Source of the DNA: VRUE01 sp963732225
GTDB lineage: Bacteria > Actinomycetota > Thermoleophilia > Solirubrobacterales > 70-9
Length of the DNA stretch: 64,000 bases
Assembly (NCBI GenBank): GCA_963732225.1
Contig: CAVSYR010000002.1
Span: 1,219,107 to 1,283,106 of the forward strand
Direction: 5' to 3'
Part shown: in pieces, positions 53,665 to 61,020 of the stretch
Layout: every line of letters begins with the position of its first letter
Numbering within the stretch: position 1 is the stretch's first letter
Notes under the pieces: model-generated
What the model saw: the letters and a program-made list of their open reading frames with translations, nothing else
The model's database searches: none
What the model was told of the DNA's origin: nothing
Program-made: the position numbers and the translations under genes

Positions 53665-54458
53665 TGTTGCTCGCCAAAGTCGCGAGCGCCGGTTCTGTGC
53701 TGGCGCTCGCGACGGCGGTCTCCCTCGTTTTCTCGGGCTGCGGGGGAAATTCAGACGCAAAGACACCGAGCACGTCTGCCAAGGCACCTGCGGGAGCCGC
53801 CACCGAGCCCACCTCTCCTGGCGGGGAAGTCTCGTCGGGCTCGAGCAAGAAGGACGCGACCGCGAGCAAGCCCGCTGGCCCCGGGGAGGATGGTGAGGGG
53901 TCCACGGCCCAGAGGAGCAAGAGCGGGCGCCGGGTCGCCGCCCCGAAGGGACCCAAGGAGCCTGAACCTACTCCCGCCCAGCTCGCTCACGCCACCGTGG
54001 CGAGCATGAGCCTTGAAAGCCCCGTCCTGAATCCGGAACCGGGCTCGGTGGCAGTGCTGCCTACCACCTATACCTGCGACGGCGAGGACAGCTGGCCCGC
54101 CCTGCACTGGGCGGCGGCGCCCAAAGGCACCGCCGAACTGGTGCTCTTTGCGATGAACGTGCAGCCGGTTGCAGAAAAGCTCTTCTTCGACTGGGCGGTA
54201 GCGGGACTGCACCCTAGCCTCACGGGTATTGAAGCGGGTGTCCTTCCCAAGGAGGCGGTCACCGGCCAGAACAGCTTCGACAAGGTTGGCTACTCGATCT
54301 GCCCTTCCGGCGCCGGCGAAACCTACATGTTCGCGCTCTATGCCCTGCCTCGCCAGCTCTCGCCTGGACGGGGGTTTGACCCCAGCGCCCTGCGCAAAGA
54401 AGTACTTCAGGTCTCGGGCGACGTCGGACTTTTGCCCACCGTATATCTCCGCGGCTGA
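53664..54458 (+). CDS. Lipoprotein with PEBP/YbhB-like domain
   Basis: 264 residues from GTG overlapping the upstream stop. This start gives a lipoprotein signal with lipobox VFSGC (Cys26); ATGs at 53598 and 53631 would add a polar N-terminal extension. A Ser/Gly/Lys-rich linker of about 85 residues leads to a phosphatidylethanolamine-binding-protein-like domain of the YbhB/Raf-kinase-inhibitor-like group (VLPTTYTCDGEDSWPALHWAAAPKGTAELVLF). The usual anion-site motifs DPD and HW read NVQ and DW here, so ligand binding is probably altered or lost. Anchored on the outer face of the membrane. Confidence 0.75.
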   Translation: MLLAKVASAGSVLALATAVSLVFSGCGGNSDAKTPSTSAKAPAGAATEPTSPGGEVSSGSSKKDATASKPAGPGEDGEGSTAQRSKSGRRVAAPKGPKEPEPTPAQLAHATVASMSLESPVLNPEPGSVAVLPTTYTCDGEDSWPALHWAAAPKGTAELVLFAMNVQPVAEKLFFDWAVAGLHPSLTGIEAGVLPKEAVTGQNSFDKVGYSICPSGAGETYMFALYALPRQLSPGRGFDPSALRKEVLQVSGDVGLLPTVYLRG

Positions 54459-54514
54459 GTGGAAACGAAATCTTCTTCCTGTCAACTCAAATTCGACATC
54501 CATCGAGAGGAAAC

Positions 54515-55417
54515 ATGAATAAGCACCATAATCCAACGAGGGTAGGAGCCATCGCACTGGCCCTGGTCGCCCTCGCCGCGCTGGCTTTTGCCGGCAGCGC
54601 TTCGGCGAAATTGACCGGTAATTACACCAAATTCGCGCAGTGTCCATACGCGAATCTCGAAGTAAAGAAATGTATTTACTCGACCACCATCGGCGGCGAA
54701 GTCGTCCTCGGCAGCAAGAAAGTGCCGATCGTCAACCCCGCTGTGCTGCAGGGCGGCTACGGCCAAATCGAAGAATCAGGCTTCTCCAAATTCTATGGAG
54801 CCAGCAATGGCATCACGCTCTCCAAAGCACCTCAGCCCGTCCCGGGTGGCCTGGCGGGGCTCGTTAACTGTAAAGAAATCAGCAACTTCATTTTGCGGAC
54901 TTCTTGCGAATGGACCTTCGAAAACGGCCTCACCGGCCTCAACTCGACCCTCGAGCTGGCTAGGCCCGCCAGCGAGATCCAGGTCAGCGAAAACAATCTG
55001 GCAGGCGAAGAAGGAGCGGCTCTGAAACTGCCGATCAAGATACACCTCGAAAACCCCTTCCTGGGCAGCGAATGCTACGTCGGCTCGAGCTCTTCGCCGA
55101 TCATCTGGAACCTGACCACCGGCACGACTTCCCCACCGTTGCCCAATAAAGCAATTAAAGGCACCGCCGGGGAAATTGAATTCCTCGAGGAAGGCCGAAT
55201 CCTGGAAGCCAAAGGCGCCTCGCTCGTAGACAATGCCTGGGCTGCCCCAGGAGCGACCGGCTGCGGTGGGTTCCTGGTCGAACTCATACTCAACCCGATC
55301 GTCAACTCCTCAGCCGGCCTCCCCGCAGTTGCCGGCAAGAACACGGCGATCCTCAAAAACACGATTTTTGTCGCCTCTGCGGCGGCGGTGAGGAAAAACA
55401 ACACAGAAAACCCGTAA
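54515..55417 (+). CDS. Secreted hypothetical protein, paralogue of 52123
   Basis: 300 residues, signal peptide about 1-31 (ends GSASA). Aligns along its length with the product at 52123, differing mainly by an extra Cys pair (NCKEIS...RTSCEW) in the middle, where the other paralogue has VPEASSPP. GAGAGGAA ribosome site. Followed 24 bases later by a strong hairpin. Function unknown; probably a tandem duplication separated by two other exported genes. Confidence 0.8.
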   Translation: MNKHHNPTRVGAIALALVALAALAFAGSASAKLTGNYTKFAQCPYANLEVKKCIYSTTIGGEVVLGSKKVPIVNPAVLQGGYGQIEESGFSKFYGASNGITLSKAPQPVPGGLAGLVNCKEISNFILRTSCEWTFENGLTGLNSTLELARPASEIQVSENNLAGEEGAALKLPIKIHLENPFLGSECYVGSSSSPIIWNLTTGTTSPPLPNKAIKGTAGEIEFLEEGRILEAKGASLVDNAWAAPGATGCGGFLVELILNPIVNSSAGLPAVAGKNTAILKNTIFVASAAAVRKNNTENP

Positions 55418-55440
55418 GGATCAATAGCTAGATCGCAAAC

Positions 55441-55469
55441 CGTGGGCGCCGGGAATCCCGGCGCCCACG
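55441..55469 (+). terminator. Perfect 13-base hairpin terminator
   Basis: CGTGGGCGCCGGG pairs with CCCGGCGCCCACG around loop AAT. The duplicated clpP fragment begins about nine bases later. Confidence 0.8.
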
Positions 55470-55477
55470 GTGGTCGC

Positions 55478-55964
<487 letters not shown>

Positions 55965-55968
<4 letters not shown>

Positions 55969-56483
55969 AGCGCCTAACCGCTCTAGCGCTTCTCCTCCTC
56001 GCGGCCATTGCCGCACCGGCATCCGCCGACCTCCTCGCTTCCCCTGACGGCGGCGCCACCTACTACGGCCACGTCTTCCCGGTCCAGGGCCCCCACGGCA
56101 GCCGCGGCCCGATCGGCGAATTCGGCGCCCCACGCAGCGGCGGGCGCACCCACGAGGGCTTTGACATCGTCGCCGCCTGCAACACGCCGCTGGTCGCGGT
56201 GCGAAATGGCAAGGTGCTGCGGAGCGGCTATGACCCGATCCTCTACGGCAACTATCTCTTGATCCACGGCGAAGGCGAGGACCGCTCCTACTTCTACGCC
56301 CACATGCCCAGAACCGCCCTGGTCCACCGCGGCGAGCGCGTCTACACGGGCGAGCGAGTCGGCGCGGTGGGGGAGACCGGCAACGCGATCACGGTCGGCT
56401 GCCACCTGCACTTCGAGATCCACGTTCATGGGCGGCTAGTTGATCCGGAGCCGGCTTTGAGACGCTGGGACCGCTATAGCTGA
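55965..56483 (+). CDS. M23 (LytM-like) metallopeptidase, second copy, CTG start
   Basis: 172 residues, over 90% identical to the copy at 40731. It keeps the CTGA overlap with the clpP stop, signal peptide (M)KRLTALALLLLAAIAAPASA and zinc ligands HEGFD and HLHFEIH. Changes are conservative (DTPLVAVRSG to NTPLVAVRNG, RTGYDPV to RSGYDPI). The open frame and preserved active site suggest it is still functional, although its upstream partner is truncated and its promoter is unknown. Confidence 0.8.
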
Positions 56484-56494
56484 CATGACAGCTT

Positions 56495-56570
56495 GTAGCC
56501 AAATCTGCGGGAAAACCACATTTGAAAATAGAGTTTTAATTTGGTACGACTTACATTCTGTTTTGGCTAC
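56495..56570. promoter_or_regulatory. Inverted repeat before second double-TetR gene
   Basis: GTAGCCAAA (56495-56503) and TTTGGCTAC (56562-56570) are perfect inverted arms 58 bases apart in an AT-rich spacer, followed at 56573 by GTTAGAAAACATCCC, which resembles the 16-base repeats before copy 1. Possible promoter and operators. Confidence 0.45.
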
Positions 56571-56651
56571 CAGTTAGAAAACATCCCTTTCGATCTCGTC
56601 CGAGGCGGGGATGCTGGCCATTGAGAGGCTCACAGATGGGGAGAGGTATTC

Positions 56652-57998
56652 GTGGGTAACAGCGCTCTGGACGCAAGCAGGAACGGAACCGATAAGGCAC
56701 CTCCCTCACGCCGCAAGCTCTCGCCAGGTCCGGGTCTTGCCGCCCCACAGGTCGAGGCTCACCAGTTAGCCCGCATCCACGACGCCACGATCCAGCTCGT
56801 CGCCGACCATGGATACGAGAACCTCAAGGTGCGCAACGTCGTCCGTAGCGCCGGAGTCTCGACCCGCGCCTTCTACGAGCACTTCGGCAGCAAAGAGGAC
56901 TGCTTCCTTCAGACCTACGACCTGATCTCCCGTCGTACTGGCCGCCGCATCGTTGCCGCGCAGGAAGGAGAGTCCGACTGGCGCAAGCGCTCTCGACTGG
57001 TTTTGGAAGAGTTCTTCCGAGGTCTCGAGCGGAAACCTAATGTGGCCCGGCTGGCGCTTGTCGAGGTCTATGAGGCCGGAGACATCCCTTTAGGGAAGGC
57101 TCGACAAGCAGAGCGAGTCTTCGGGAGCATGTTGGCCGAATGCCTCGCTCGTACGCCTGGAGGGATAAAGGTGCCTCCACTGGTCGTCGAGGGGATGGTC
57201 GCCGGCATAGTCGCTGTCTCCCGACGCCGCCTACTCGCCGGAGAACTGCCTGACTTGTGGGCGGCACGCGAGGAGCTGTTGGAGTGGGCCCTTTGTCTTC
57301 CCGGAGAGATCGCCTGGGAGCTAGCCGAGCTCGATCGCGGGTCCCTCTGGCGCGATACGATGCTCGAACCGCTCCCAGCAAGCTTCTTGATGGATGACGG
57401 TAATGGGGGCGCCGCCAGCGACCGCACCCTAATTCTCACTGCCGTAGCGGAGTTGGCGGCCACACATAGCTACGCCTACCTGACCGCCGCGCGCGTGCGC
57501 TCCGCCGCGCGCGTCTCACGTAGAAAATTCGAATCCTCCTTTGACGATCTTGAAGATTGCTACATTGCTGCGCTAGAGCGGCACGCCGGAAAGGCGATGG
57601 TACAAGCCGTTCGTGCACAGGCCGCCGCCCGTAATTGGATCGGCGGCGTCTATCGAGCAATCACCGCGCTCTGCGATCACGTCGCCAGCGACCCCTTTCT
57701 GGCTCGAGTGTGTCTTGCTAATGACTTTCCACCCGGCTCCGATGGTGCCCGCTCGCGACAGCGCCTGATCGGTGCGGTAGTCGAGCTGTTCAGCAACGCT
57801 GCTCCCCGCTCTGATTTAGTAGCCCCTCTGCTCGCCGAGGCATCGATCGCAGCGACTTGGTCCTTGTTCAGTAATTACACAATCTCGAACCGGCGCTTGC
57901 ACAGTCCCATCTCCGCCACCTTGAGCTATTTGGTTCTAAGTCCATTCGTTGGAGCGCCAGCGGCTATTTCGGGGATACGAACTGAGCAAAGCGCTTAG
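56652..57998 (+). CDS. Double-TetR transcriptional regulator (copy 2)
   Basis: 448 residues with two TetR units: first HTH about 38-92 (VRNVVRSAGVSTRAFYEHFGSKEDCF), second about 256-310 (AARVRSAARVSRRKFESSFDDLEDCY). Aligns along its whole length with the protein at 41374 but is far more diverged than the adjacent M23 copies, so the two genes did not duplicate together recently or one pair was homogenised. GTG start with GGGGAGAGG upstream. Ligand and target unknown. Confidence 0.88.
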   Translation: MGNSALDASRNGTDKAPPSRRKLSPGPGLAAPQVEAHQLARIHDATIQLVADHGYENLKVRNVVRSAGVSTRAFYEHFGSKEDCFLQTYDLISRRTGRRIVAAQEGESDWRKRSRLVLEEFFRGLERKPNVARLALVEVYEAGDIPLGKARQAERVFGSMLAECLARTPGGIKVPPLVVEGMVAGIVAVSRRRLLAGELPDLWAAREELLEWALCLPGEIAWELAELDRGSLWRDTMLEPLPASFLMDDGNGGAASDRTLILTAVAELAATHSYAYLTAARVRSAARVSRRKFESSFDDLEDCYIAALERHAGKAMVQAVRAQAAARNWIGGVYRAITALCDHVASDPFLARVCLANDFPPGSDGARSRQRLIGAVVELFSNAAPRSDLVAPLLAEASIAATWSLFSNYTISNRRLHSPISATLSYLVLSPFVGAPAAISGIRTEQSA

Positions 57999-58275
57999 CC
58001 GTAGTGTGGGCGATATTGCGATAACGATTAAGTAGGAGCCTAGGGAACCTTATCCTTTGTATCTAATGACTATTAAGTCAATCAAATATCTAATTTTCTA
58101 ATTTTCTTCGCCTCTGATCAATATTTGAAGCGTGAGCAAAGACAGATAGAAAGTCGCTTCGACTTTTACCTTGATTTCCTTCATCTGCGTGCGAAAGTCT
58201 CGTACGGACAAGAGATACGTTTCTCTGTCCACAGTCTAGAAGACGAAACCGTAACTAGTGAGAGGAATTCGAGGA
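57999..58275 (+). other. Intergenic leader region
   Basis: 277 AT-richer bases. From 58143 the sequence matches the region before 60130, including a shared stretch TACCTTGATTTCCTTCATCT and TCTAGAAGAC-AAACCGTAAC, so the promoter is probably in this part. No gene seen. Confidence 0.5.
58245..58275 (+). promoter_or_regulatory. AAACCGTAAC leader motif plus GAGAGGAAT ribosome site
   Basis: CCGTAAC starts 27 bases before the ATG, as in the duplicate at 60103 and similarly before 31732 and 43558. Confidence 0.5.
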
Positions 58276-59037
58276 ATGATTCGATCAAGATTCGGACTGC
58301 TGAGTCTTTGCGCTGTGGTCTTCGGCGTGCTGGCTTTCAGCGCCACCGCCGCGCAGGCAGAAGTCGGTGCACAGTGGTTATTCGCCAAATTAATTAATGC
58401 CACCGAAGTGGAATTAATTAAACCCTTACCAGCATTTGTTCAACTTGAAAAAGATACTAAACCGGTGCTACATACTAAAATCGCCGGCATCACTGTCTTA
58501 TACGAATGCGAAAATCTCGAAGCGACTAATGCAAAACTTCTCGCGAATGGATCGATTGGCGAAAAAGAAGGAACTGTCAAAAACTCTAGAATTAAGTTTA
58601 CCGGCTGCATCACCCTGCTGAACGGTGCGAAATCTGCTCCGTGTGAACCAAAATTCGAAGGAACAACGGGAGTAATTTTAACCAAACCCGGCCACGGCTT
58701 AATCGTCTTACATAAATTAGCTGACGGAACTAAAGATGAGCTTGTGCAGGTTTTACCAGATGAAGGTGAAATCTTGGCGACGTTTGAAAGCGGCGCAGAA
58801 TGCGCGATCGGAGCGAAAGTCAACATTCTCGGGAAACTGTTCCTTCAAGATTGCGTAGAAAAAGGTAAAGGCCTCTTAAAACATGTGCTCAAACATTTAT
58901 TTGAAGTATCGACAATTTTAACTGAACTATTTGTAATCAGTAAAACCGAAGAACACAAAGCGACCATTTTAGGTTCCTGGTGGGGCTTCCTTATTGGTGA
59001 ACATAAAGGCCTGCATTGGGGTGGTGATCCCGCCTAA
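58276..59037 (+). CDS. Secreted Cys-containing protein (duplicate pair, copy 1)
   Basis: 253 residues; signal peptide about 1-26 (MIRSRFGLLSLCAVVFG..., ends AAQA). Same length as the copy at 60130 and mostly identical. Contains the family pattern YECENL, CITLLNG, APCEPKFEG, GEILAT, ECAIGAKVNILGK and SKTEEHKATILGS...GEHKGLHWG. Codon use is strikingly AT-rich, with many TTA leucine codons (for example AAA TTA ATT AAT), unlike PKS and housekeeping genes. Start set at the ATG after GAGGAATTCGAGGA, matching the paralogue. Function unknown. Confidence 0.82.
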   Translation: MIRSRFGLLSLCAVVFGVLAFSATAAQAEVGAQWLFAKLINATEVELIKPLPAFVQLEKDTKPVLHTKIAGITVLYECENLEATNAKLLANGSIGEKEGTVKNSRIKFTGCITLLNGAKSAPCEPKFEGTTGVILTKPGHGLIVLHKLADGTKDELVQVLPDEGEILATFESGAECAIGAKVNILGKLFLQDCVEKGKGLLKHVLKHLFEVSTILTELFVISKTEEHKATILGSWWGFLIGEHKGLHWGGDPA

Positions 59038-59083
59038 GCAGCGAGCATGAATGAGCACTAATCGCCATAGCGCGATGACCATC

Positions 59084-59116
59084 AGCCCGGGCCGCCAAAT
59101 ACAGGCGGCCCGGGCT
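59084..59116 (+). terminator. GC-rich hairpin terminator
   Basis: AGCCCGGGCCGCC pairs perfectly with GGCGGCCCGGGCT around a 7-base loop. Counterpart of the hairpin at 60941. Confidence 0.75.
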
Positions 59117-59160
59117 AGGTGGGGCCGGGGAGAAATGGCGAGTAAGCAGGGAGGTGGGGA

Positions 59161-59338
59161 ATGCAGGGGGGCATATCGCAAGCCGACTCCTCGCGGCACT
59201 CTTCATCTTGGGCTGTTGGCCTAAAGTGCGGCTGCGGCAGAACCTAAGCTCAAAGATGTCGGCGCCTTCTCGGTGACCGAAGCCTCTGTTGGCCTACGGC
59301 CGAAATCGACCCGAAAAGGGCCAGCCACATATTGCGGA
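59161..59338 (+). pseudogene. Decayed 5' end of a YWTD-protein gene
   Basis: Starts GGAGGTGGGGA-ATG like the intact gene at 61021. With frame changes it reads RLLAALFILGLLA, stop, SAAAAEPKLKDVGAFSVT and AEIDPK, matching the signal peptide and first Fn3 strand of that protein. At least two frameshifts and an in-frame TAA. Homology stops near 59338, where transposase-like DNA begins. Confidence 0.82.
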
Positions 59339-59344
59339 AGCCCG

Positions 59345-59740
59345 CGACTCTTTGTTGAGGGAGATCATCTCGAACTCCTTGAGAGAGATGCCCGAGCGTG
59401 GAGTGTCTGCTCTCACGGTTGTAGAAGGCCTCAACGTAGTCGAGGACGGCGCTTTGCAGTTCGTGCCGGTTGGGTCAGGGGCGGCGGCGGACGAGTGCTT
59501 CTTCGGTGTGGCGAAGCAGACAACTCGGCACGGCGTTATCGAAGCAATCGCCCCTGGAGCCCATTGAGACAGCTATGCTGGCGCCGCGGGCACTCTGGCC
59601 GAAGGCAAGCGAGACGTATTGCGACCTTGGTCGAAGTGATGAATCAGACCTCACCTCGGGCTGGCGGCGATCCACGCCAGATTCGGGGGCTGAAGCCGCC
59701 TTTAGATCACGGCAGGTAGCCTCACCCCTCCCACTTACGC
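59345..59740 (-). mobile_element. IS3-type transposase remnant
   Basis: On the minus strand, pieces in different frames match the C-terminal half of IS3-family OrfB: GLIHHFDQG, SQYVSLAFGQ, VSMGSRGDCFDNAV, then after a stop ELQSAVLDYVEAFYNRESRH and STLGHLS. Frameshifts and stops throughout, no start region and no clear terminal inverted repeats, so it is dead. It sits between the two tandem duplication units. Confidence 0.82.
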
Positions 59741-59995
59741 GCAGGTAAAATGATGTCGCGGCTCGCAGCAGGTTGGGCCGGTAGGGCGGGTGGCGCGCTT
59801 GACCAGTTCATCGGCGACCCAAAAGCCGGCACGCGGATCGTCGGGGTGCCAGCGCTTCTCGGCACCAGGCCGCTGATCCTGGCTTGGCACATTGCCCTTG
59901 CACGGATAGATGAAAACCGCTATCGTACCCAGAAGCATATTTTGTGTTTTCTATTAATCTGGACCAGTCGCTGAGCAAAACTGGGAGTTACCGGG
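59741..59995. other. Unassigned spacer
   Basis: About 255 bases between the IS remnant and duplication unit 2. Short frames exist on both strands but none resembles a known protein or has a convincing start. Confidence 0.5.
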
Positions 59996-60099
59996 CAGAT
60001 AGAAAACTGTGTTGAGTTTTACCTTGATTTCCTTCATCTGCGTGCGAGAGTCTCCCTCGGGCAGGAGAAATGTGTTTCCTACCCTTAGTCTAGAAGACA

Positions 60100-60129
60100 A
60101 AACCGTAACTTAGTGAGAGGATTCGAGGA
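60100..60129 (+). promoter_or_regulatory. AAACCGTAAC leader motif plus GAGAGGA ribosome site
   Basis: CCGTAAC starts 27 bases before the ATG; same spacing as at 58249. Confidence 0.5.
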
Positions 60130-60891
60130 ATGATTCGATCAAGATTCGGACTGATGGGTCTCTGCGCCGTGGTCTTCGGCGTCTTGGCTTTCAGTGCCGC
60201 TGCGGCGCAAGCAGAAGTCGGTGCTCAGTGGTTACTCGCCAAATTAATAAATGCCACGGAAGTAGAATTAATTAAATTCTTAGCAGCGGACGTACAACTC
60301 GAAAAAGATACTAAACCGGTGCTGCATACGAAAATCGCCGGCATCACTGTCTTATACGAATGCGAAAATCTCGAAGCGATTAAAGCGAAGCTTCTCGCGA
60401 ATGGATCGATTGGCGAAAAAGAAGGAACTGTCAAAAACTCTAGAATTAAGTTTACCGGCTGCATCACCCTGCTGAACGGTGCGAAATCTGCTCCGTGTGA
60501 ACCAAAATTCGAAGGAACAACGGGAGTAATTTTAACTAGACTCGGCCACGGCTTAATCGTCTTACATAAATTAGCTGACGGAACTCTAGATGAGCTTGTG
60601 CAGATTTTACCGGATGAAGGTGAAATCTTCGCGACGATCGAAAGCGGCGCAGAATGCGCGATCGGTACGAAAGTCAATATTCTCGGGAAAGCATTCCTTC
60701 AGGATTGCGTAGAAAAAGGCAAAGGCCTCTTAAAACACGTGCTTAAACACTTAACCGAAGTGTCAACTATCTTAACTGAACTATTCGCAATCAGTAAAAC
60801 CGAAGAACATAAAGCGACCATCTTAGGTAGTGCATGGGCCTTCCTCATCAATGAACATAAAGGTCTGCATTGGGGTGGTGACCCCGCCTAA
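60130..60891 (+). CDS. Secreted Cys-containing protein (duplicate pair, copy 2)
   Basis: 253 residues, signal peptide about 1-26 (MIRSRFGLMGLCAVVFG..., ends AAQA). Differs from copy 1 at scattered positions (for example KFLAADVQ for KPLPAFVQ, TRLGHG for TKPGHG, HLTEVS for HLFEVS) with no indels, so both appear maintained. Same TTA/AAA/GAA-rich codons. Lies 129 bases before the start of the large YWTD gene, with a hairpin between. Function unknown. Confidence 0.82.
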   Translation: MIRSRFGLMGLCAVVFGVLAFSAAAAQAEVGAQWLLAKLINATEVELIKFLAADVQLEKDTKPVLHTKIAGITVLYECENLEAIKAKLLANGSIGEKEGTVKNSRIKFTGCITLLNGAKSAPCEPKFEGTTGVILTRLGHGLIVLHKLADGTLDELVQILPDEGEIFATIESGAECAIGTKVNILGKAFLQDCVEKGKGLLKHVLKHLTEVSTILTELFAISKTEEHKATILGSAWAFLINEHKGLHWGGDPA

Positions 60892-60940
60892 CCAGTAAAC
60901 GTAACGAGCACCAAATCGCCATAGCGCGCGATGACCACCA

Positions 60941-60970
60941 GCCCAGGCCGCCCAAACAGGCGGCCTGGGC
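60941..60970 (+). terminator. GC-rich hairpin terminator
   Basis: GCCCAGGCCGCC pairs with GGCGGCCTGGGC around CAAACA. Confidence 0.75.
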
Positions 60971-61020
60971 CAAGGTGGTGCCAGGGAGAAAGAACGAAAC
61001 GAAGCAGCACGGAGGTGGGA

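Larger units (their letters stand above)
58143..59338 (+). repeat. Tandem duplication unit 1
   Basis: Leader, secreted gene, hairpin and YWTD gene start align with 59996 to about 61213; period about 1.85 kb. Unit 1 is decayed after the hairpin. Confidence 0.88.
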
